Virus record (IMG/VR): IMGVR_UViG_3300025168_000088
Span: 1 to 61,600 of that record
Origin: a virus
Length of the DNA stretch: 61,600 bases
Reading direction: 5' to 3' (one strand)
How positions within the stretch are numbered: the first letter of the stretch is position 1; each line of letters starts with the position of its first letter. A program made the position numbers and the translations under genes. The notes beneath the pieces are model-generated. The model searched no databases. It was not told the DNA's origin and saw only the letters and a list, made by a program, of their open reading frames with translations. Of the stretch, positions 1 through 9,051 are shown piece after piece.

Positions 1-430
1 TCTTCGTCACCATACATTTGAATAGGGTGCGCTGAACGGTTTCGCATTCGTGAGTCCTTATGTGCGAGGAACACACCCGACCCGTCATCTACTTCATTGA
101 ATCCGAGGGTAGCGTTGGCTGATACCAAGCGAGATGCGCCGAAGTAGTAGGTGTTGAGGTTGTTCTGTGCCTCACTACGATTGTATGCCACGCTCGCTGT
201 GCTGTCAGCATCTCCCGAATCACCGAGTTCCCATGTGGGGATTTGCTGGTCGAGTGATGAGAAGTAGTCCTGTGCGCTTAACTTGATTGTCGGGGTGCGC
301 TCTACTGCTCCCATAGAATAATTAAGAGAGTTGATTGACCCTCGCCATAGTGGTCGGTCAATGTTATCTCGGAACATTAGAAGAGACCAGTCGGCATATG
401 ATGAAGCATTGAAGAACTCAAGCAACTTTA
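1..430. repeat. terminal direct repeat, left copy
   Basis: Matches 61171-61600 over 430 bp with 11 substitutions (30, 108, 159, 189, 225, 294, 309, 411, 423, 425, 426) and no indels. In the hub frame ten are synonymous, and one (426) changes Lys to Asn. This indicates circularity, circular permutation or terminal redundancy, with the two ends taken from different variants. Confidence 0.95.
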
Positions 431-1778
431 ACTGTGCATCGTCGTCAATTAAAGTGAGATTTAGAGTAGATACAGCATTCACCGAGGTGTTATATGCCAT
501 AGAGACCGCTGGAGGCATCTCTAAGCCGCTTGGATAGTCGTTAAGGGGTCTTACCAGCCCCACACGGTCAATGAGCACAGCGGCCTTCTTAGAGCAACTT
601 TTAGCCTGTATCATCCAACCATACATGTCGGAGGCTGTGAAGTTGGTTCCGTCAGCCTTTGTAGTCATGGCTTGGTTTGTCGCTACGGCAGTGCCGTTTT
701 TGTAGAGAGTGTAGCGATTGTTCGTATAGTCAATCACGAAGTCGTAGTCATCCCAAAGAGAAGCAACCGTAGGTGGACTGGCATATGATGATGAGTCGGT
801 TTCTTGGTATGCCACAGGAGTAATTTCTAATTCTATTGCGGCTCGTGAGTAGCCAGTGTCGCCCGATGCCGCACTGGTAAATGCAGTTCCCTCGCAACCA
901 ATACTCAATTTAAATCGAGCGGCTGATGTATCAACAGCGCATGCGTGCACACGCATAGTAAATATGTCTCCGTCGCCTTTTGAGTTAAGGCTACCGTCGA
1001 ATGAGAGAACTGGTGCGTAACTGGCCGAGGTCATGTAGACTTCACTTACTAAGAATGGTTTGCCAGCGGGAGACTCAATAGGATAAAGATACGCCTTTGG
1101 TGCGCTGTTGGTGTAGGCATTGTTAAACAAAACCTCTCCCGAATACACACCTGCGAGGTGAGTTCTTACGACGGTAGTTGGTGCTGATACACCAGTAGGT
1201 ATTCCAGCGGTAGAGTGTAGTTCACTTGTAGCACCTGCGTCGTAGTCGGGAGTCTTTGAGGTTGCTCTACCGTAGGAACTGTCGTTGGTTCCCACAGCGG
1301 AGTAGTAGCGACTGGCTGTGTTGTAGCCGTATGAGAATAGGAGATATGCGTCTTTGGCATCGGCGGCTTTGTATGCCTGTCCGAGTATGCCTGTTCCGCC
1401 GTCGAATCGCTGGCGGTTCGCATTTGTTAATGAGTCGGGATATTGCAGTTGAGCAGTTCCCTCGTATGTTCCGGCGTTGCGTCGGTTTTGGTCGTATGCC
1501 AACCACTCATTGATACCGCCGTTATGCTTGTATTGGTCGGCTGTGGCTATGGCGGCATTGTTGAACCTGCCGCTGGCACCGTCGCCTCGCTCACACCATG
1601 CGTAGGTGTAGCGTGTGTTTAGATTGGCCCACCCATTGATAGGGTTGCCGTGATGACTCTTTGCTGAGGACCATGTAGTTCCCTGTGTGTTTAGGTCATC
1701 GGGGAGTGCACGAGCACCGATGAAGTCGTCGTAATAGCCAGCCATCCAAAAGGTCAATCGTCGGTCTACATCTCGCAT
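1..1778 (-). CDS. giant tail hub / receptor-binding protein, N-terminal part (runs off window start)
   Basis: The frame is open from an ATG at 1778 to position 1. Its start follows an AGGTGA Shine-Dalgarno (SD) and lies just after the tape-measure stop. The first ~400 residues contain a beta-rich, LamG/concanavalin-like stretch. Around residue 465 begins a beta-barrel typical of siphovirus tail hubs (WRGSINSLNY, then KLSAQDYFSSL). Bases 1-430 recur at 61171-61600, so the rest of this protein is the minus-strand gene at 56223-61600. Joined, the coding length is 6,726 nt, exactly divisible by three, giving 2,241 aa. Inferred role: baseplate hub fused to adhesion modules at the tail tip. Confidence 0.7.
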   Translation of the reverse strand, partial: MRDVDRRLTFWMAGYYDDFIGARALPDDLNTQGTTWSSAKSHHGNPINGWANLNTRYTYAWCERGDGASGRFNNAAIATADQYKHNGGINEWLAYDQNRRNAGTYEGTAQLQYPDSLTNANRQRFDGGTGILGQAYKAADAKDAYLLFSYGYNTASRYYSAVGTNDSSYGRATSKTPDYDAGATSELHSTAGIPTGVSAPTTVVRTHLAGVYSGEVLFNNAYTNSAPKAYLYPIESPAGKPFLVSEVYMTSASYAPVLSFDGSLNSKGDGDIFTMRVHACAVDTSAARFKLSIGCEGTAFTSAASGDTGYSRAAIELEITPVAYQETDSSSYASPPTVASLWDDYDFVIDYTNNRYTLYKNGTAVATNQAMTTKADGTNFTASDMYGWMIQAKSCSKKAAVLIDRVGLVRPLNDYPSGLEMPPAVSMAYNTSVNAVSTLNLTLIDDDAQLKLLEFFNASSYADWSLLMFRDNIDRPLWRGSINSLNYSMGAVERTPTIKLSAQDYFSSLDQQIPTWELGDSGDADSTASVAYNRSEAQNNLNTYYFGASRLVSANATLGFNEVDDGSGVFLAHKDSRMRNRSAHPIQMYGDE

Positions 1779-1796
1779 CTACTTCACCTATTACTA

Positions 1797-4700
1797 TTAC
1801 TGTCCTCTACCTGCGAGAACTTCATTTACTATTCCTGTTATTCTATGTGCCGCTTCTTGTTCGTTAAAGAAGCCGTGAAAGTTCGTCGTCATTATGACTT
1901 CATTCTTATGGTATAAAGTGCCGACCCCTTGTTTCACTACTGTTCGATAAAGTGAGCCGGTGACATTCCCATACTTACCACCAAAGAACAACTCTTCACG
2001 AGCACCGGAGAAGTTGTAAATCTCATCGGTCAAGTTCTTTATGTCATCGGAGGCACTACTCATAGCACCATTGGTAATTTCTATTTGTTCTCCTAATGCC
2101 GCTTGAGCATATGCTTGAATCTCGGTAGTATTTACCAACTTATTCATGTTTCGTAAATGTTCGGTTATTTTGTCATTATTAAAATAGTCTTCGGCCATAT
2201 TCATTTGTTCGGCGGTTAATTTATTTTCTTGTTCCATGTATTGAATAATAGTGTTAAGGTTTCTTAGGGCCGCTCCTTCGGCGGCATATCCGAATGAGTC
2301 ATCAAAATCCATACCAAATCTATTTATGTCATCAAATAATTCTTGTCCGGCACTTATGTCAAAAGCATCACTCATGCCTCTTCTAAATCTCTTATAGGTG
2401 CTTGTTAATTCACCTCGTGCATCTCGTGCAGATTCACCAAATAATTCATCATTTAATGTGTTCTGTGCTAAATCAACAGTGGACTTGACGATATTAAGAT
2501 AGGTAAGTGCATTCTGTATCTGTTGGTTTTGTTCGGTAGTGAACTTACCCATGTTATTATTGAGAATTGAAATCATAGAGTCTATGTCGGCTCCGTTGTC
2601 AAGCATCTCACCGGTAGACATATTATCAATACCAAGAACTTTAGCGAGAGTATCGTCGCCAATTATTTCTTTTTCTCTTGAGATTGACCCCATCACATTC
2701 TCGAACTCAAGAGCCTCAGCATTTAATTTGTCTAATTGCTTTTGCGATTTTTCGGCCTGCTTATGAACATAATACATGCCTCCGGCGAGGAGGGCGAGCG
2801 GAGCAACCATAGCACCAAGAGTAAGAGTAGTAGAAACAGCGGCGGCATTAGTCAATTTCATACTCGCCGCTAATTGCATTTGCCTTTTGCTGGCTGTGCC
2901 TGCTATAATAGCGTTCCTTGTTTGAGCAACACTCATAGTAATAATTTGACCTGCGGCAGTGGCGGCTTGTTTTCCAGCCACAGCGACATTCCCAGCCATA
3001 AACGCCATTGATGCGGCGGCACCTGCCGGCCCACCAATTATTCCACCAAGCAACCCTATACTGCTTTGCATAGCAAATCCAAGTTGACGGAAAGCCATGC
3101 TTTTATCTTTGGCAAATTGAAGTTGCTCTTTATCATGGTCGGGTTTGTATTTTGCGACTATCTTCGCCTGCACATCGGACAATTCTTTTTCTTCCTGTGT
3201 TAAAATCTCAGTTAATGCTATTGCGGCTTTTTTCTTTTCGTTTTCCCCTTCTCGCTCATTAGCGACTTTTTTAATTAACGGGGCTATTTTTGCCATTATA
3301 TCAGCATCTAATTCATAGAGGGGAATTAGTTCTTGTGTTGTTCCTTGTAGGTGCCCCTCAACAGCCGAAAGAGCGTTCTTTACACTTGTCACTCTTCGTG
3401 TTGATTCGACTAAATCCTGTTGAGCGAGGTGGACTGTGCTCGTGACTCTTGTTGTTTGAATCATCTCGCCTTGAACTTGTTGCATAGCCCTTGTAAATAA
3501 ATCGGCTTCATAAGCACTAAAGGTTTCTATTTCACCATTGAACTTCTTTTGTTCCATAGCGGCGAGACCCGTCATGTCGGCGTAATTTTTGTAGATTTGC
3601 TCTTGATTCGCCATTCCATGACTCATATCCAGTAACTCTTTATTGCTTTTAGCACTTTTTAATTGTTCTTCGCTAAATGCCTCTCTAAATGCGAAACCAG
3701 CATCTTTAGCCATATGCCGCATACGATTCATTACCACTTCTCTTTCTCTATCACCGAATAGGATGCCCTGTCTACCTGCTATCATTTTGTCAGCGTCACC
3801 ATAGGTCATGCCTATGTGGTCCATTTGATTTAATCCTTTAGCCCTGTAATTTTCATTAGCGGCCTTGAGGTCTTGTAGAAGTGCGTGTTCCTCTCGCAAC
3901 AAATTATGCCGCTCCTCAATCTCAAGAATCTCCTCGTGAGTTAATCGCTTGGCCGCATCAAGGTCAGCGAGATACTGCCGCATCATGGCGTCTTGAGTTG
4001 CTGATTTTTCACTATATAGGTTGTTGACTGTCTCCAGCATATTACTTTCAAAGGACTGCTCGTATGTCAGTCGAGCAAACCTTCTTTCAGCAATCCCTGC
4101 TTGAGCGTCATCCTCGACTGTCTGTAATTTTTTAGCCGCACTTAACTTTCTTTGTAGGGCGAAAGATTTTTCTTCGAGTGTGTTATATCTTTCTCCGTGA
4201 TGCTCCATTAGGATGAATAGGTCTTTTTGGCCCCGCAACTCGTGCGAGATAACTTGTTCAGCAAATCTCCGCTCCTGTGCGTGCATGTTGATTTTCTGTT
4301 GAATAAATTGTAACCCCGATAAAAGGTCTCGCTGTGTTGCGGTTGCTCGCATATTATATTCTTGATAATTTGCCGCTTTGCTGTGTAGGTGTTCGTTGGC
4401 AACGAGGATGCCGTTGAGTTGTCGCTGGACCGATGTGAACATCTCGAAACCAATACCGAGAGATTGCGTAGCCAAACCTACTTTGATAAAGCCACCCATT
4501 ACCCCCATAGTTCCCTTTAGTCTACCAAGAACTACGCCGAGATTACCCAATGAATCACTCAAAGTCTCAGTCATTTGGAGGTAGTCATTTTGAACTTCGA
4601 CTTGTCCACGCATGAACGGTGTAAGTCCTTCTCCAATCTTAGCACGCAGGTTCTCATTTTCTACCTGCGCTTTCTTTAACAAGTTGACTTCTTCGGACAA

Positions 4701-5753
4701 CGCCTTATTTGCCTGCCCCAATGCCGAGTCAAAACCTGCCGCACCATCAGTGGCGAGTTGCATTGTTCGCTCGTAGTTCTCCATCAACTTGATGAAACGG
4801 ACATAGTGCCGGTTGCCAGCAATCGTTTGTGCGATAGCCTGCTTTTCAGCACCCTCTAATTCACTCCAGCCTTTTTCGCTGAGTTCTGTAAGGACTGCCT
4901 GCATGGTTTTCATGTTGTCGTTGCTATCAGTCAACTCAAAGCCCATAGCCTCGATTTGAGTTCGTGCGCCGGAGATGTCACCACCAAGACGAGCATACAT
5001 CATACGGAGGGCACGACCAGCAGTTCCTTGTTCTTCACCTGCTTCGAGTAGAGTTGCGGATGCCGCCGCCATGAACTCGAATGAATCACCGACCAACTCA
5101 CCCTGTGCGGCGAATGTGCCCATGACCCGAACCAAGTCGCCTTCAAGAGCAACCGAGCGGTTCGCAATAGTGTTCAGTGCGTCGAGGGCCTTAGCACCTT
5201 CACGAACAAGCACATTTTGTTGCTCTTGTAAAGATAAACGAAGGAACGATTCACGGTTCATTTCACCAAAGAGCATACCTGTCTGTTGGTGTAGTTGAAT
5301 AATGCCACGCTGTGCTTCTTCGGCGTTAAGGTCGGAGATTTCAGCCAAAGTCAGCGCCAACTTTTGAAGTGTTTGCACATTCCCTCTACCAATTAAATTA
5401 GCAACTTGGGCGGCACGAGAGCCTGCGGCTAAAGCCTCAACTCCAGTCTGTGCGAACTCCTGTCCGAGTTCCATGACACTATCACGCATAGCCTCCATTT
5501 CGGGCAGTGTTCCAAAGAACTTCTCGAACTCGACTGCGGCTAAACCGAGAGCCTCTTGTAGAGGACCGAGTTCGTCGGTGATTTGATTTATGCCTTGACT
5601 TAAGCCTTCTATTGGTTTGAGGATAGCCTCGAATGTATCGAGAGACACAGCCTTCATAACTGTGTTGATGGAGCGATAATCCTTAATCAACTTCTCGGCG
5701 TTGAATTGCGCCACGATGTTGAAAAAGACTTGGGATGCTCCGATTCGTGTCAT
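1797..5753 (-). CDS. tail tape measure protein
   Basis: At 1,318 aa this is the longest gene wholly inside the window and lies between the tail chaperones and the hub, the standard tape-measure position. The first ~350 residues resemble phage tape-measure N-termini (Gly-Asp-Ser-Phe-Glu around residue 220, then a stretch like GTAGRALRMMYARLGG). Long alpha-helical, Gln/Glu/Lys-rich segments follow. Hydrophobic stretches lie near residues 900-945 and 970-1000, which may insert in the membrane during DNA entry. The start has a near-perfect SD (GGAGGTGA) 4-5 nt upstream. Role: sets tail length and scaffolds tube assembly. Confidence 0.9.
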   Translation of the reverse strand: MTRIGASQVFFNIVAQFNAEKLIKDYRSINTVMKAVSLDTFEAILKPIEGLSQGINQITDELGPLQEALGLAAVEFEKFFGTLPEMEAMRDSVMELGQEFAQTGVEALAAGSRAAQVANLIGRGNVQTLQKLALTLAEISDLNAEEAQRGIIQLHQQTGMLFGEMNRESFLRLSLQEQQNVLVREGAKALDALNTIANRSVALEGDLVRVMGTFAAQGELVGDSFEFMAAASATLLEAGEEQGTAGRALRMMYARLGGDISGARTQIEAMGFELTDSNDNMKTMQAVLTELSEKGWSELEGAEKQAIAQTIAGNRHYVRFIKLMENYERTMQLATDGAAGFDSALGQANKALSEEVNLLKKAQVENENLRAKIGEGLTPFMRGQVEVQNDYLQMTETLSDSLGNLGVVLGRLKGTMGVMGGFIKVGLATQSLGIGFEMFTSVQRQLNGILVANEHLHSKAANYQEYNMRATATQRDLLSGLQFIQQKINMHAQERRFAEQVISHELRGQKDLFILMEHHGERYNTLEEKSFALQRKLSAAKKLQTVEDDAQAGIAERRFARLTYEQSFESNMLETVNNLYSEKSATQDAMMRQYLADLDAAKRLTHEEILEIEERHNLLREEHALLQDLKAANENYRAKGLNQMDHIGMTYGDADKMIAGRQGILFGDREREVVMNRMRHMAKDAGFAFREAFSEEQLKSAKSNKELLDMSHGMANQEQIYKNYADMTGLAAMEQKKFNGEIETFSAYEADLFTRAMQQVQGEMIQTTRVTSTVHLAQQDLVESTRRVTSVKNALSAVEGHLQGTTQELIPLYELDADIMAKIAPLIKKVANEREGENEKKKAAIALTEILTQEEKELSDVQAKIVAKYKPDHDKEQLQFAKDKSMAFRQLGFAMQSSIGLLGGIIGGPAGAAASMAFMAGNVAVAGKQAATAAGQIITMSVAQTRNAIIAGTASKRQMQLAASMKLTNAAAVSTTLTLGAMVAPLALLAGGMYYVHKQAEKSQKQLDKLNAEALEFENVMGSISREKEIIGDDTLAKVLGIDNMSTGEMLDNGADIDSMISILNNNMGKFTTEQNQQIQNALTYLNIVKSTVDLAQNTLNDELFGESARDARGELTSTYKRFRRGMSDAFDISAGQELFDDINRFGMDFDDSFGYAAEGAALRNLNTIIQYMEQENKLTAEQMNMAEDYFNNDKITEHLRNMNKLVNTTEIQAYAQAALGEQIEITNGAMSSASDDIKNLTDEIYNFSGAREELFFGGKYGNVTGSLYRTVVKQGVGTLYHKNEVIMTTNFHGFFNEQEAAHRITGIVNEVLAGRGQ

Positions 5754-5766
5754 GTATTCACCTCCT

Positions 5767-6045
5767 CTATTCTTTCACAGGTATGCCCCGTTGTTTTAAT
5801 AATGCGATTGCATCACTGTCGGATATGGTCGCACGCTTTTGTCGTCGTTGCTTTCTACGAGCCTCCATAGAAGCACCATCATTAGAGGATGATTGGCTTT
5901 CTTGGATTTGCTCATGGATAGTATTTAGACATGCGAGGTCATATTCTAATCGGTTCATCCCTCCCTTCTTGGCATACTTATCGAGTAAGTCCGAGGGGAG
6001 AACGCCTTTATAGGAGGAGCAAAGTGCGGGTGCTACTTTACTCAA
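5767..6045 (-). CDS. tail assembly chaperone, downstream (frameshifted) part
   Basis: This 92-codon frame begins with TTG at 6045 and overlaps the stop of the upstream gene as TTGA. It is rich in charged residues, with a basic patch near residue 65 (RRKQRRQKR). Its frame is the -1 frame of the upstream gene and is joined to it by a slippery heptamer at 6057-6051. Most likely it is made mainly as the C-terminal part of a ~208-aa fusion, as lambda gpT is of gpGT. It lies directly before the tape-measure gene, where such chaperones act. Independent translation from TTG is possible. Confidence 0.7.
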   Translation of the reverse strand: MSKVAPALCSSYKGVLPSDLLDKYAKKGGMNRLEYDLACLNTIHEQIQESQSSSNDGASMEARRKQRRQKRATISDSDAIALLKQRGIPVKE

Positions 6046-6392
6046 GAGTCCAAAGGGACTGCTCCCTCCGGCTCATCGTCTGTTCCACGGACAAAATCGA
6101 AAATATCCATGAGAGTATCACGGTCGATGAGATTAAGGTCTGTCTCATCCATAAGACAAGGAGGAACAAGGTCACGGATTTGGTCTTCCATAGCCCCACC
6201 TACGCTTTCAAGTTCAACGAGGAACTCTTCTTGTTGTTCTTCGGTCCATTCCAAGTTGTTCGGGCCAAAATGCCGGAACTTTCGGAATGTTTTTGCGAGC
6301 ATGGTTTCATACTTCAAGCGTTCCATACCGGATGCTTGTCGAACCCACACTTTCTTGCTACCTATTTCAAATTGTTTCTTTAACACTGTCAT
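6042..6392 (-). CDS. tail assembly chaperone, upstream part (gpG-like)
   Basis: A 116-aa acidic, helical protein. It begins with a short beta-like segment (KKQFEIGSKKVWVRQ), then a helical region, as in many siphovirus tail chaperones. It sits between the tail tube and tape-measure genes and ends in a -1 slippery site that leads into the next frame. It overlaps the upstream Lys-rich gene by 26 nt. Assignment rests on position and the frameshift arrangement, not on close sequence similarity. Confidence 0.65.
   Translation of the reverse strand: MTVLKKQFEIGSKKVWVRQASGMERLKYETMLAKTFRKFRHFGPNNLEWTEEQQEEFLVELESVGGAMEDQIRDLVPPCLMDETDLNLIDRDTLMDIFDFVRGTDDEPEGAVPLDS
6051..6057 (-). other. programmed -1 ribosomal frameshift site CCCTTTG
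   Basis: Read on the minus strand, the heptamer is C CCT TTG in the zero frame and fits the X XXY YYZ rule. It lies two codons before the stop of the 116-aa gene. A one-base backward slip gives Pro-Leu-Gly-Leu-Leu-Ser-Lys and continues into the 92-codon frame without a stop, making ~208 aa. Confidence 0.7.
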
Positions 6393-6591
6393 CTTTCTTC
6401 ACTTCACTTTTCTTTGCTTTACTTGTCTTTTTCTTAGCAGGTGCTTTCTTCTTTGGCACTACTTTCTTTTCGACCACTGGTTCGGGTGCTTCGACCCTTG
6501 TATCAACTACGGGGAGGATGCCCAACTTAGGCTTTGTTCCTTTTCGTAGTGCGGAGAGTTCTTGTCCTTTAATTGGTTTGTTATTCTTCAT
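6367..6591 (-). CDS. small Lys/Pro-rich basic protein
   Basis: A 74-aa protein whose C-terminal half is a low-complexity basic tract of Lys, Ala and Pro (like PKKKAPAKKKTSKAKK), resembling histone H1 tails. The N-terminal half is Pro/Val-rich. It lies in the tail operon and overlaps the chaperone gene downstream. It may bind nucleic acid or be a disordered virion or assembly factor. No family recognised. Confidence 0.6.
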   Translation of the reverse strand: MKNNKPIKGQELSALRKGTKPKLGILPVVDTRVEAPEPVVEKKVVPKKKAPAKKKTSKAKKSEVKKDDSVKETI

Positions 6592-6602
6592 TCTTAATCA
6601 CC

Positions 6603-6794
6603 TCATTGGTCTTCAAAGAGTATGTATGCAGTGACTCTATTTGGGTTTTGAGCATTACGCAAATATACAACATTGTATAAATTGTCGCCCGTAGCGAGAT
6701 TTGCTCTAAGATATACTTGAACAGCGGCGGCAATAGTTGTTATCTCACCGGATATAGTGTGAGTTGTTAACTTTGTTGGGTCATTGACTGGCAA
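6603..6794 (-). CDS. small tail-operon protein, unknown
   Basis: A 63-aa protein translated from TTG at 6794. An SD (GAGGTGAT) lies just upstream and there is no in-frame ATG. It looks like a small alpha/beta or all-beta fold and contains no cysteine. It lies between the tail tube gene and the Lys-rich gene, so a virion or tail-assembly role is likely. No family recognised. Confidence 0.55.
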   Translation of the reverse strand: MPVNDPTKLTTHTISGEITTIAAAVQVYLRANLATGDNLYNVVYLRNAQNPNRVTAYILFEDQ

Positions 6795-6804
6795 TTAAAT
6801 CACC

Positions 6805-7914
6805 TCAAGCCTGTGAATACTTAATACCAGTAGCGAGGGCAGAGGATGGGTCATCAAGTGCTAAAACCGTTTGGCACATTACGCCAGTTGTAACATCTAC
6901 CAAAGCGACAAATGACATTGTAAGAGTAGAGGTATCTCGACCCGAAACATTTGACTGTGGTGCCTCCCATCGGACCTTTTGAATAGCGATTTGAAGACTT
7001 TGATTGCCGTTATTGAAATCCAATCGAACTGCTGGGTGAGAGGTAGCACCGTCAAAGATTTTACCACCTGTTGATAGTGCGGTTTCGTAGTCGGGTGTGT
7101 TGGATTCGGACACTGAATCTTGAGAAGTAGAGAACTCGACTGTTCCTGTAATCTCTCGCATCTGTGGTTGAGGCTGTCGGCGGTAGGTTCGGCTACCGAT
7201 TGAACAAGCCGCATCAGTGTCAAGATTCATGTTGAACTCAAGACTGATTGACTTAACATTAAGGGAGGTAGTAGAAGCGACCCCATCATCGGAAAAATTA
7301 ACTGTTCCTTCGGCAAAGTGAAATCCGTCAAGTGCGGCACCACCGAAGGTAGGTGTAACAAGAGGGGACAATGCCGATTCGGATTTACCGGTAAAGTCAG
7401 CGGAGATTGTTGCGTATTCTCCGTGGGATGCGGAGATTGAAAGAGATTGAAGGCACATACCAGTGTATGTGTGCTCCTTTTCTTCTCTACCAACTTCGAT
7501 AGTAAATGAAGGAAGTATAAGTCCACTCACCTCTTTCCATGTGTGAGTAAAAGACGACACAGTGTAGCCAGTTGCCGCAGGGCTTGTTGACGCAGTTAAG
7601 ACTGTGCCGTCATCCGCATACTCATCTCCATACAAAGCGTATAATAAAAGACCGAGTGTGTCGTCGGGTTGCATAACAAGGTTAAGTCCACCCTCGGAGT
7701 ATTCTTTGCCATTGACCGACTTAGCGGCACCATAGCGAGACATGTCAGCACGAGTCATTAAGTCAAAGTTGTATGCGAGTGATTCGTCGTCAACTTCTCC
7801 AAATATAGCATTGGAGGCGGTCATAGCCGACTTTATTCCATACGAGCGTGTGCCATTTATGGTAGTGTGTTCGGGAGTAATACTTACATATCGGTTTACA
7901 AAATTAGATGTCAT
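6805..7914 (-). CDS. major tail (tube) protein
   Basis: A 369-aa beta-rich protein lying between the tail terminator and chaperone genes. The central part (FTIEVGREEKEHTYTGMCLQ, then SISASHGEYATISADFTGKS) is the alternating strand pattern typical of siphovirus tail tube proteins. It begins with ATG at 7914 after an AGGTGA SD. Expected to polymerise into hexameric rings around the tape measure. At 369 aa it is longer than minimal tube proteins, so an extra surface domain is possible. Confidence 0.8.
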   Translation of the reverse strand: MTSNFVNRYVSITPEHTTINGTRSYGIKSAMTASNAIFGEVDDESLAYNFDLMTRADMSRYGAAKSVNGKEYSEGGLNLVMQPDDTLGLLLYALYGDEYADDGTVLTASTSPAATGYTVSSFTHTWKEVSGLILPSFTIEVGREEKEHTYTGMCLQSLSISASHGEYATISADFTGKSESALSPLVTPTFGGAALDGFHFAEGTVNFSDDGVASTTSLNVKSISLEFNMNLDTDAACSIGSRTYRRQPQPQMREITGTVEFSTSQDSVSESNTPDYETALSTGGKIFDGATSHPAVRLDFNNGNQSLQIAIQKVRWEAPQSNVSGRDTSTLTMSFVALVDVTTGVMCQTVLALDDPSSALATGIKYSQA

Positions 7915-7962
7915 ATAGATTCACCTTAGTAGTGGCTACGAGTGGGCCGACACTTAAGGGTT

Positions 7963-9051
7963 TCACCGATGTAGCATATTTAGGCGACGCATATAGGTGA
8001 CTTCGAGCCGGTGAACACATACCACTTCGTCGTTATCCATCTTGGTATCAAAGTTGATTTCATAGTTAGTAAGACTGTCTGTATTACCTTTCAGTCCAGT
8101 GTTCGTGTAGAGTTCATCGAAGCAATCTCCAGCAATCTCTAAGCCCATGCGGTAAGCATTTTTGTAATCAGTTCCCCTTGTCGTAATAAAGATAATGACT
8201 GTATAGTTCTGCTCGATACGAGTGCCACCAAGACTGGTAAAGTCGGGCGAGTCCAACTTACGGAGAATGACATGAACCGAAGGTTGGGGGATGCGTGAAA
8301 TCATTTGAGATGAGATGTCATATCCGTATAGAATTGATGCGTCACCAACTTGATTCTTGAGATAGAATCTCTTACTGTTTTGTAGTAGTTCTACGATTGA
8401 CAGGGCCATACGCATAAGACTATCAGTGACGAATGGGGAGGTCGATAGTTCGTCGGGACTGTATGCGCCAAATGTTGAAACATAAACATTGTTCCATAGC
8501 ACTGTGCCGCTGTCGTTGCCCCACTTGATTGTCTTACTGGAGCCACTCGCTCCGGTAACTTGTAGATAATTTACCACGCCTGTGTCGTCTTCGATAATCT
8601 CTCGGCAATACATAGTGGCTACACCTGCCGAGGTAAGAGTCAAGCGAATCATAATAGGCACTGAATCAAATGAATCGGCCTGCCCCAAATCAAGGTCTGT
8701 TTTAGTTACTGTGGTGGCACCTACTAACTTTAGGGTCTGTAAGTCACCTGCGGCTTTTACCTGTGCTTTATGGGTGCCGTTGTCAAGTTCCATGAGAACT
8801 GTATTATCGGTAGGTGTGCTCGTAAACTTAAAGCACGCTACTATCGTGTAGTCATTGGTAGTAGGAGTAACGGCCCAGTATTGACCGCTACCAGCGTTGG
8901 CGATTTGCCAAGCCCCTCCAACGGCTGAACCATCGGAACCTGTGCCTGTGAGAGTAAATGATGTGTTGTCCTGTCCGAACTCCGTAAGAGAAGACGGGTC
9001 TCCTCCATTCATCCGGCTGGTCCAGTATTCTGTTGTTGTTGCTATGCTCAT
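7963..9051 (-). CDS. LamG-like domain fused to tail terminator / completion protein
   Basis: Two parts are visible in 362 aa. Residues ~1-205 form a beta-sandwich resembling LamG/concanavalin lectins (YTIVACFKF, then VLMELDNGTHKAQVKA). Residues ~210-362 resemble tail completion proteins: helix SLMRMALSIVELLQN, strands ending in NYTVIIFITTRG, and a helix EIAGDCFDELY. It overlaps the upstream gene as ATGA. The terminator half would cap the tail at the head-tail junction, and the lectin-like half would decorate the neck. The fusion is unusual; usual terminators are ~130-150 aa. Confidence 0.6.
   Translation of the reverse strand: MSIATTTEYWTSRMNGGDPSSLTEFGQDNTSFTLTGTGSDGSAVGGAWQIANAGSGQYWAVTPTTNDYTIVACFKFTSTPTDNTVLMELDNGTHKAQVKAAGDLQTLKLVGATTVTKTDLDLGQADSFDSVPIMIRLTLTSAGVATMYCREIIEDDTGVVNYLQVTGASGSSKTIKWGNDSGTVLWNNVYVSTFGAYSPDELSTSPFVTDSLMRMALSIVELLQNSKRFYLKNQVGDASILYGYDISSQMISRIPQPSVHVILRKLDSPDFTSLGGTRIEQNYTVIIFITTRGTDYKNAYRMGLEIAGDCFDELYTNTGLKGNTDSLTNYEINFDTKMDNDEVVCVHRLEVTYMRRLNMLHR

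Noticed and set aside
8582-8851. Plus-strand frames inside the leftward structural genes
   Set aside because: Antisense shadows of well-supported tail genes without SDs or coupling.
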